A DNA stretch of 16,718 bases from an uncultured Streptococcus sp. (GTDB lineage: Bacteria; Bacillota; Bacilli; Lactobacillales; Streptococcaceae): positions 1-16,718 of the forward strand of contig CABREZ010000019.1 of the NCBI GenBank assembly GCA_902470035.1, in the 5' to 3' direction. This document shows, one piece after another, positions 12,603 to 16,718 of this stretch. A model generated the notes under the pieces. The model did no database searches. It worked only from the letters and a program-made list of their open reading frames with translations, and was not told the DNA's origin. A program made the position numbers and the translations under genes. The stretch's first letter is position 1. The number at the start of each line of letters is the position of its first letter.

Positions 12603-12978
12603 TCCCAATTGCCAACTGATAGGTCACCACCTCTTTCTCTGTCTGAAATTGAATCTTGGTCAAGCTTGAATTGCCTCCTGCTGGATCAAAGGTCAGTTGC
12701 TTCTCTCTGATCACTTCCACCCCTTTTGGAAGCGGTAATTCTTGATAGGGACTATGAACTCCAGCATGATCGATGGAAAGAAGAGCTCTCTCCTCTTTTG
12801 CAATACTCATCTTTTGCGTCTCCTGATAGACCCGTTCAAATTCCGAGAAAAACAATGTTTCTTCTACCTGTCCAAAGGCTTGATGGACTGACCCAGCTAG
12901 TAGCCAACATAGAAGACTGACGATACCTAGAGTTAGTAAGCTCTCTAGAAGGGTGAAAGCCTTAATCTGCAACCGCAC
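12568..12978 (-). CDS. comGD: Competence pseudopilus minor pilin ComGD (ComYD)
   Basis: 136 aa from the chosen start. The prepilin signal IKA is cleaved before FTLLESLLTLGIVSLL (Glu at +5). The body has EFERVYQETQKMSIAKEE and FDPAGGNSSLTKIQFQTEKE, both recognisable from pneumococcal CglD. I choose the GTG at 12978 because GGTG lies 6 nt upstream and gives a short N-terminus like the family. An in-frame ATG at 12993 is possible but its only purines (GTGAAG) sit directly against it. It overlaps comGC by 17 nt from this start, or 32 nt from the ATG. Confidence 0.9.
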   Translation of the reverse strand: MRLQIKAFTLLESLLTLGIVSLLCWLLAGSVHQAFGQVEETLFFSEFERVYQETQKMSIAKEERALLSIDHAGVHSPYQELPLPKGVEVIREKQLTFDPAGGNSSLTKIQFQTEKEVVTYQLAIGNGKIKKSTAPR

Positions 12979-13279
12979 GGTGATCACCTGCATTCTTCAC
13001 ATAGTGAGCACGGTAGGCTTCCGCTTGTTTTTGAGTGATTTGTCCTTCTGCGACAAGCTTAGAAAGACTAGCTTTTTCATTCTGATGATTGAGTTCATAA
13101 AGCTCAGCCTGGCTCTCCACGACTTTGACGACTGCTCGATTTCCTGTATCCGTTACCGAATCTTTCTGCTTGGTCAAGTTGGGAACAAAGAGTAAGAGAA
13201 GAACACTGATAATAAGCAAAACAACTAACATTTCAATCAGTGTAAAAGCTTTTACTTTGAGTGTACGCAATGATTTCAT
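12962..13279 (-). CDS. comGC: Major competence pilin ComGC (ComYC)
   Basis: 105 aa. Class III signal peptide KVKA at 8-11, cleaved before Phe12 of FTLIEMLVVLLIISVLLLLF (Glu16 at +5), followed by FVPNLTKQKDSVTDTGNRA. The C-terminus is the short polar head of ComGC pilins, with KVVESQAELYELNHQ and a repeated QITQKQAEAY-like helix. This is the main subunit of the competence pilus that binds and pulls in DNA; processing by ComC is expected. The ATG overlaps the comGB stop by 4 nt (ATGA). All residues needed for processing are present. Confidence 0.95.
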   Translation of the reverse strand: MKSLRTLKVKAFTLIEMLVVLLIISVLLLLFVPNLTKQKDSVTDTGNRAVVKVVESQAELYELNHQNEKASLSKLVAEGQITQKQAEAYRAHYVKNAGDHRAVAD

Positions 13280-14298
13280 AAAGGAACCTCCAAATTTTCA
13301 TAAATCGGCAGCAACATGGCTGCATAGAGTAAAACAATCATGAGAGCGACAAAGACAAAGACCAGCGGTTGGACGACATTCATAGCCTTGTTCAAACGAT
13401 GGAAAAAGCCTGTCCAAGTCTTGTCTGCATAGATCTCCAACTCACTACCGAGTTTGGATTTGGCTTCCCCATATTCAATCATGAGGGCCAGCTCTCGTTT
13501 AAAGAAAGGATAGGTCTGAATATGGTCAGAAAAAGAAATCCCCCGAGCCAAGGCTACTTCTAAATCCTGCCCAATCTCTCGAAAGAGACGGGAACGTTGC
13601 CCCTGCATCATGGGAAAAATTTGATTCAGCTCCAACCCTTGGGCAATCATGCTCCCCCACTCTCGAGCATAAAAAGCTGTCAGATAATCCTGTAGGAAGG
13701 GGCGAAGAAAAGGAAGTCTAGCCAAACATGAAACCAGAGCCAGCCTCTTGGCACGACGGCCTAGGAAGAGGAGAATCAAAACTCCAATCGTCAGCAACAC
13801 ACTCCCTAACAAAACATACTGGGGAAAGACACTGATCAGTCGTGTCGCACCATTTTGACTCTCCAACTGAGGCAAGAGATAGTTTTTCAGACCCAGCATA
13901 ATCAAGATTAAAAATCCCAACAAGAGCACGGGATAAGTCGCCACCTCAACTAGTTTCTTTCGAACCTGGGTCAGGTTTTCCAGGTAGCTACGGATTTTTT
14001 CTAAACTTAAGGTGACATTTCCATGCTGCTCTGCCAGTGCTAATTGAGTCGTTACCTGATCGGAGAAACCTAGATCAGAGAGAATGGCTGACAGGGGCTT
14101 TCCGTTGGCAAGCCCGATCTGCATTCTTTCAACAAAATCTGCCTCTACCAAATGGCTCCGACGGAGAAAGTCGATAACCTCTGATAGATGAAAGCCACTA
14201 CTGTAGAGATTGTGAAATAGCTCAATGACATGCTCTTGCTTAGCAATCGATAATTTTTTCGGCTTGCGCCTGATCCAACTCAATATGTCCCGCTTCAT
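13276..14298 (-). CDS. comGB: Competence pilus inner-membrane platform ComGB (ComYB)
   Basis: 340 aa from the chosen start, a type II secretion F (GspF/PilC) protein. Two F domains are visible: one near 20-115 (LFHNLYSSGFHLSEVIDFL and LALAEQHGNV) and one near 210-310 (FYAREWGSMIAQGLELNQIF and LMIEYGEAKSKLG). Hydrophobic segments are near 120-143, 160-180 and 312-335. It anchors the ComGA ATPase to the growing pilus. The frame is open to 14373 inside comGA, but homology supports the ATG at 14298 (MKRDILSW); no strong Shine-Dalgarno sequence is seen, so expression may depend on coupling. It overlaps the comGA end by 59 nt. Confidence 0.93.
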   Translation of the reverse strand: MKRDILSWIRRKPKKLSIAKQEHVIELFHNLYSSGFHLSEVIDFLRRSHLVEADFVERMQIGLANGKPLSAILSDLGFSDQVTTQLALAEQHGNVTLSLEKIRSYLENLTQVRKKLVEVATYPVLLLGFLILIMLGLKNYLLPQLESQNGATRLISVFPQYVLLGSVLLTIGVLILLFLGRRAKRLALVSCLARLPFLRPFLQDYLTAFYAREWGSMIAQGLELNQIFPMMQGQRSRLFREIGQDLEVALARGISFSDHIQTYPFFKRELALMIEYGEAKSKLGSELEIYADKTWTGFFHRLNKAMNVVQPLVFVFVALMIVLLYAAMLLPIYENLEVPL

Positions 14299-15181
14299 AA
14301 AGTGCATCCATTTGCTGGTTCCACTTTTGACTGGAGTAGTTTTGGTAATCTTGGATGACAAAGTCAGTAACACCTCCTCCCTTTATCAAACGTTGGTAAC
14401 ATATCCCTTGAAGGACAATCCGTAACTCCTCCTCACTCACCCCCAACTCCAATAGGCGTTCGTAAACACCTGGAATGCTCTTGGCATGGATGGTGGAAAA
14501 GACAGTCACACCGGTCAGACTAGCCCGAATAACTGCACGAGCTGTCTCCGTATCACGGATTTCTCCTATGAGGAGGAGATCCGGGCGATGGCGCAGAGAC
14601 AGTTTAATCAAGCTATCATAGGTCATTCCAATCGCTTCATTGAGCTGCAATTGCAGCATCTCTTCTTGCTTGATTTCTACCGGATCTTCAATCGACATGA
14701 CTTGTTGCCCCGAAAATTTCTTCTTGGCCAGGGCATGCATCAGTGTCGTCTTACCAGACCCGACAGGACCTGCAAATAAGTAGAGCCCCCGTTTACTCAC
14801 CTTCTCTTCTAGCTCTTGAAGTTGGTCGAACCAGAAATGGAGCTCCCGTTCCTCATTGTGGAGCAGACGAATGACCAAACTCTCATATCCCCTATAGTCT
14901 CCCACAGTAGACAAGCGTAAGGACAAGACCTTATCCCCTAGAGAATAGTCACAGGATCCCAATTGACTCCGGCGCCTCTCCCCCACATTCATCCCTGCCA
15001 TAAACTTAAAATGGCTGATGACCGCTACCATTTGTTCTTGCTGATAAGTCTCGACAAAGCGTCGCTCATCCCCAACCCTTAGAAAGAGCTGATAATCTGA
15101 TGCTCGAGGGACAAAATAAATATCCTGAGCTTCGGCATTCGATGCCATTCGAATTATGGATTGTGCAATTTCTTGAACCAT
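14240..15181 (-). CDS. comGA: Competence pilus assembly ATPase ComGA (ComYA)
   Basis: 313 aa from the chosen start, a GspE/PilB-type secretion ATPase that drives pilus assembly at the membrane. Walker A is GPVGSGKTTL at 138-147, the Asp box SIEDPVE at 163-169, Walker B LLLIGEIRD at 202-210, and the His box STIHA at 229-233. The N-terminus DIYFVPR and the GERRRSQLGSCDY stretch are ComGA-typical. The frame is open to 15250, but the ATG at 15181 has GGAGG 4 nt upstream and gives the family start MVQEIAQ. A com-box lies 20 nt further up. First gene of the operon. Confidence 0.96.
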   Translation of the reverse strand: MVQEIAQSIIRMASNAEAQDIYFVPRASDYQLFLRVGDERRFVETYQQEQMVAVISHFKFMAGMNVGERRRSQLGSCDYSLGDKVLSLRLSTVGDYRGYESLVIRLLHNEERELHFWFDQLQELEEKVSKRGLYLFAGPVGSGKTTLMHALAKKKFSGQQVMSIEDPVEIKQEEMLQLQLNEAIGMTYDSLIKLSLRHRPDLLLIGEIRDTETARAVIRASLTGVTVFSTIHAKSIPGVYERLLELGVSEEELRIVLQGICYQRLIKGGGVTDFVIQDYQNYSSQKWNQQMDALYEAGHIELDQAQAEKIIDC

Positions 15182-15201
15182 ATTTCCTCCTTTCACTATA
15201 T

Positions 15202-15209
15202 AATTCGCA
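15202..15209 (-). promoter_or_regulatory. Variant com-box (SigX/ComX promoter) of comG
   Basis: On the minus strand, TGCGAATT lies 20 nt before the comGA ATG, matching the streptococcal com-box TACGAATA at 6 of 8 positions including the CGAAT core. It is the only plausible late-competence promoter before the operon and sits just downstream of the DUF1033 terminator. Confidence 0.65.
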
Positions 15210-15248
15210 AATAAATGACCAACTAGCGCTGGATTTAGAAAAAAGAGC

Positions 15249-15283
15249 AAAAAAAGAAACCCAACTGCACATTGAATTTCTCT
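15249..15283 (-). terminator. Terminator of the DUF1033 gene
   Basis: On the minus strand, AGAAATTCAA pairs with TTGGGTTTCT (10 bp, two G-T wobbles, 7-nt loop), followed by seven T residues. It starts 2 nt after the DUF1033 stop and separates that transcript from comG. Confidence 0.75.
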
Positions 15284-15285
15284 TA

Positions 15286-15663
15286 CTATAAATTATTGGT
15301 CTCGTAGTCTAGCTTACATGAGCGATGAGCCGTGTGGGCATTCTCTTTTTCGTAACCTGGACGACTCTTGCTTCTCGGAATCTTCTGATCGTTTTCTAAT
15401 AAGGCGACTGAATGATATTGTTGCACATATTCCGCACATTCTTCACACCAGCGCTGATCCTCAGGATCCCAAAAAATCGTCATTAAATCACTTCTACTTT
15501 TAAATAATGGAGATTGCTCTCTTAAAAGTAACCATTGGCGTTTGTAGTATTTTAGGGCTTCATAATAGTCATCAAAACTCTGACTAGTGACAATGTCCTT
15601 CTCCCAATCCTCTAAAAACCACCAGGGTTCGTAATCCCCATACATTTCAATTACTTGATACAT
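15286..15663 (-). CDS. DUF1033 family protein
   Basis: 125 aa. It begins MYQVIEMYGDYEPWWFLEDW and contains SDLMTIFWDPEDQRWCEECAEYVQQYHSVALLE, the DUF1033 signature of lactic acid bacteria. The C-terminus carries RPGYEKENAHTAHRSC; a Cys-x-x-Cys (CEEC) could bind metal, which is inference. No function is known to me. It is conserved between rpoC and comG in streptococci, but its own promoter-like TATAAT, GGAG before the ATG and its own terminator argue that it is not part of the competence operon. Confidence 0.92.
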   Translation of the reverse strand: MYQVIEMYGDYEPWWFLEDWEKDIVTSQSFDDYYEALKYYKRQWLLLREQSPLFKSRSDLMTIFWDPEDQRWCEECAEYVQQYHSVALLENDQKIPRSKSRPGYEKENAHTAHRSCKLDYETNNL

Positions 15664-15689
15664 ATTTCTCTCCGTCCTTTGTATCCAAT

Positions 15690-15716
15690 ATTATATATAA
15701 AATCCTTTGATAACAA
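15690..15716 (-). promoter_or_regulatory. Putative promoter of the DUF1033 gene
   Basis: On the minus strand, a perfect TATAAT (15690-15695) has TTGTTA (15711-15716) only 15 nt upstream. That spacing is short, so the -35 assignment is weak. The surrounding sequence is very A/T-rich. Confidence 0.5.
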
Positions 15717-15828
15717 AAGAATTCTGCTTATGAAAGAATAATGTAGTAAATTTCCCGAACATTTTTATAAATTTCTTTCAAAATCTCCCCTTATGGAGGA
15801 CAGACAGGCTATTTTTTGACACAAACAT
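15717..15828. other. Intergenic region between rpoC terminator and DUF1033 promoter
   Basis: A/T-rich, with no open frame of note and no clear RNA gene. CTCC-CCTTAT-GGAG (about 15784-15798) is a weak 4-bp hairpin. A TTGACA on the plus strand (about 15816) has no convincing -10 partner. Confidence 0.4.
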
Positions 15829-15864
15829 AAAGAAGCCTTACTGATAATCAGTAAAGCTTCTTTT
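15829..15864. terminator. Terminator of rpoC (bidirectional shape)
   Basis: GAAGCCTTACTGA pairs with TCAGTAAAGCTTC (13 bp, one wobble, loop TAA), flanked by A/T-rich tracts on both sides. On the minus strand it starts a few nt past the rpoC stop and ends the rpoB-rpoC transcript; the U-tract there (TTCTTT) is interrupted. Confidence 0.8.
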
Positions 15865-15867
15865 GGA

Positions 15868-16718
15868 TTAATTTTCTTCCACTACAGCTGATTCAACAAT
15901 TTCTGTTGCTTCTTCTGTGACTGGAACTTCTTCGATAATTTCGACTTCATTGACTGCTTGTGGTTCCAAGTTACGGTAACGAGCCATACCTGTACCAGCA
16001 GGAATAATCTTACCAATGATAACATTTTCCTTGAGTCCAAGAAGATGATCTTTCTTACCGCGGATGGCTGCGTCAGTGAGGACACGAGTTGTTTCCTGGA
16101 AGGAAGCCGCTGACAAGAAACTATTGGTTTCAAGGGAGGCCTTGGTGATTCCCATAAGGACTGGACGAGCCGTCGCAGGAACCCCACCAGAAATAACCAC
16201 ATCACGATTGGCATCTGTAAAGTCTGTGATATCCATAAGAGTACCCATGAGAAGGTCTGTATCTCCTGGATCCATAACTCGAACCTTACGGATCATTTGA
16301 CGTACCATTACCTCGATGTGTTTGTCACCGATTTCAACCCCTTGGCTACGGTATACTTTTTGTACTTCCGCAAGGAGGTAAGTTTCAACAGACAAGACAT
16401 CACGAACAGCAAGGAGACGTTTTGGTTGGATAGACCCTTCTGTCAATGCCGCACCACGAGAGACTTGATCTCCCACTTCGACTTTCATGCGGGCTGTATA
16501 AGGGACAACGTATTCTCCCTCACCTGTCGCACCACGAACAAAGACTTTCTTAGTCCGTGTAGAAGCATCTTCTTCAATGGCTGTAACTTCCCCTTTGACT
16601 TCAGTGATAACCGCTTCCCCTTTCGGATTGCGGGCTTCAAAGATTTCTTGGACACGAGGAAGCCCCTGAGTGATATCGGTATTTGAGGCAACCCCACCCG
16701 TGTGGAAGGTACGCATTG
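15868..16718 (-). CDS. rpoC: RNA polymerase beta' subunit RpoC, C-terminal part (cut by window edge)
   Basis: The last 283 or so codons of rpoC; the gene runs out of the right edge. The sequence after the edge begins with the FHTGGVA segment, then DITQGLPRVQEIFEARNPKG (trigger-loop-proximal region) and ends in the conserved block GGVPATARPVLMGITKASLETNSFLSAASFQETTRVL region. The catalytic NADFDGD motif would lie outside the window. The tail after YRNLEP is acidic, rich in Glu and Val, as in streptococcal RpoC. It is immediately followed by its terminator. Partial only because of the window edge. Confidence 0.97.
   Translation of the reverse strand, partial: MRTFHTGGVASNTDITQGLPRVQEIFEARNPKGEAVITEVKGEVTAIEEDASTRTKKVFVRGATGEGEYVVPYTARMKVEVGDQVSRGAALTEGSIQPKRLLAVRDVLSVETYLLAEVQKVYRSQGVEIGDKHIEVMVRQMIRKVRVMDPGDTDLLMGTLMDITDFTDANRDVVISGGVPATARPVLMGITKASLETNSFLSAASFQETTRVLTDAAIRGKKDHLLGLKENVIIGKIIPAGTGMARYRNLEPQAVNEVEIIEEVPVTEEATEIVESAVVEEN

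Noticed and set aside
15347..15354. Second com-box-like sequence (TACGAAAA, minus strand)
   Set aside because: It lies inside the DUF1033 coding sequence (Gly-Tyr-Glu-Lys codons), about 165 nt from comGA with a terminator between.
15815..15845. Plus-strand promoter starting with TTGACA upstream of antisense rpoC
   Set aside because: The hexamer 17 nt downstream (TACTGA) is a poor -10 and lies inside the rpoC terminator stem.
1..16718. CRISPR array, insertion sequence, prophage or attachment site
   Set aside because: No spaced direct repeats, transposase, integrase or phage genes are seen; gene order and protein likeness are those of a core chromosome.

Overview
The window is a chromosomal segment of a Streptococcus, most likely from the mitis/sanguinis assemblage. 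This rests on the streptococcal comG (comYA-G) competence pseudopilus operon lying directly after rpoC and DUF1033, the fused FolB-FolK protein, the folP-folC-folE-folBK gene order (the sulABCD arrangement of S. pneumoniae), PepA, and close likeness throughout to pneumococcal proteins recalled from memory. No database search was run. There are no mobile elements, CRISPR arrays, tRNAs or rRNAs. Except for pepA and the DUF1846 gene, every gene is on the minus strand.

Layout from left to right. (1) 1-1344, minus: a three-gene unit of a DUF4651 membrane-anchored protein, a thioredoxin-like protein and the YtpR tRNA-binding-domain protein, ending in a hairpin terminator at the window edge. (2) 1345-4198: a divergent promoter region, then pepA (+) and a DUF1846 gene (+). 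The DUF1846 promoter sits on the T-tract of the pepA terminator and its leader of about 100 nt can fold. (3) 4239-4554: a bidirectional terminator and a 51-codon membrane-protein gene (4309-4464, minus) with its own consensus promoter. (4) 4552-8236, minus: the folate operon folP-folC-folE-folB/K. It is preceded by an extended -10 promoter and a leader holding a terminator-like hairpin. (5) 8396-9082: a CPBP-family intramembrane protease. (6) 9231-10427: acetate kinase with its own promoter and a probable CcpA (cre) site. (7) 10476-15181: the comG operon, seven overlapping genes plus a distal SAM-dependent methyltransferase, led by a variant SigX com-box and insulated from DUF1033 by a terminator. 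(8) 15286-15663: DUF1033. (9) 15868-16718: the 3' end of rpoC with its terminator.

How the genes work together: the com block encodes the motor, platform and (pseudo)pilins for DNA uptake. The folate block runs from dihydropteroate formation to tetrahydrofolate polyglutamates. AckA makes ATP and acetate from acetyl phosphate. The unexplained material is mostly small and regulatory: the 51-aa membrane protein, the DUF1846 leader, the folP leader hairpin, the near-leaderless DUF4651 start, and the competence-linked methyltransferase. I found no large undescribed multi-gene system; most of the window is core chromosome.
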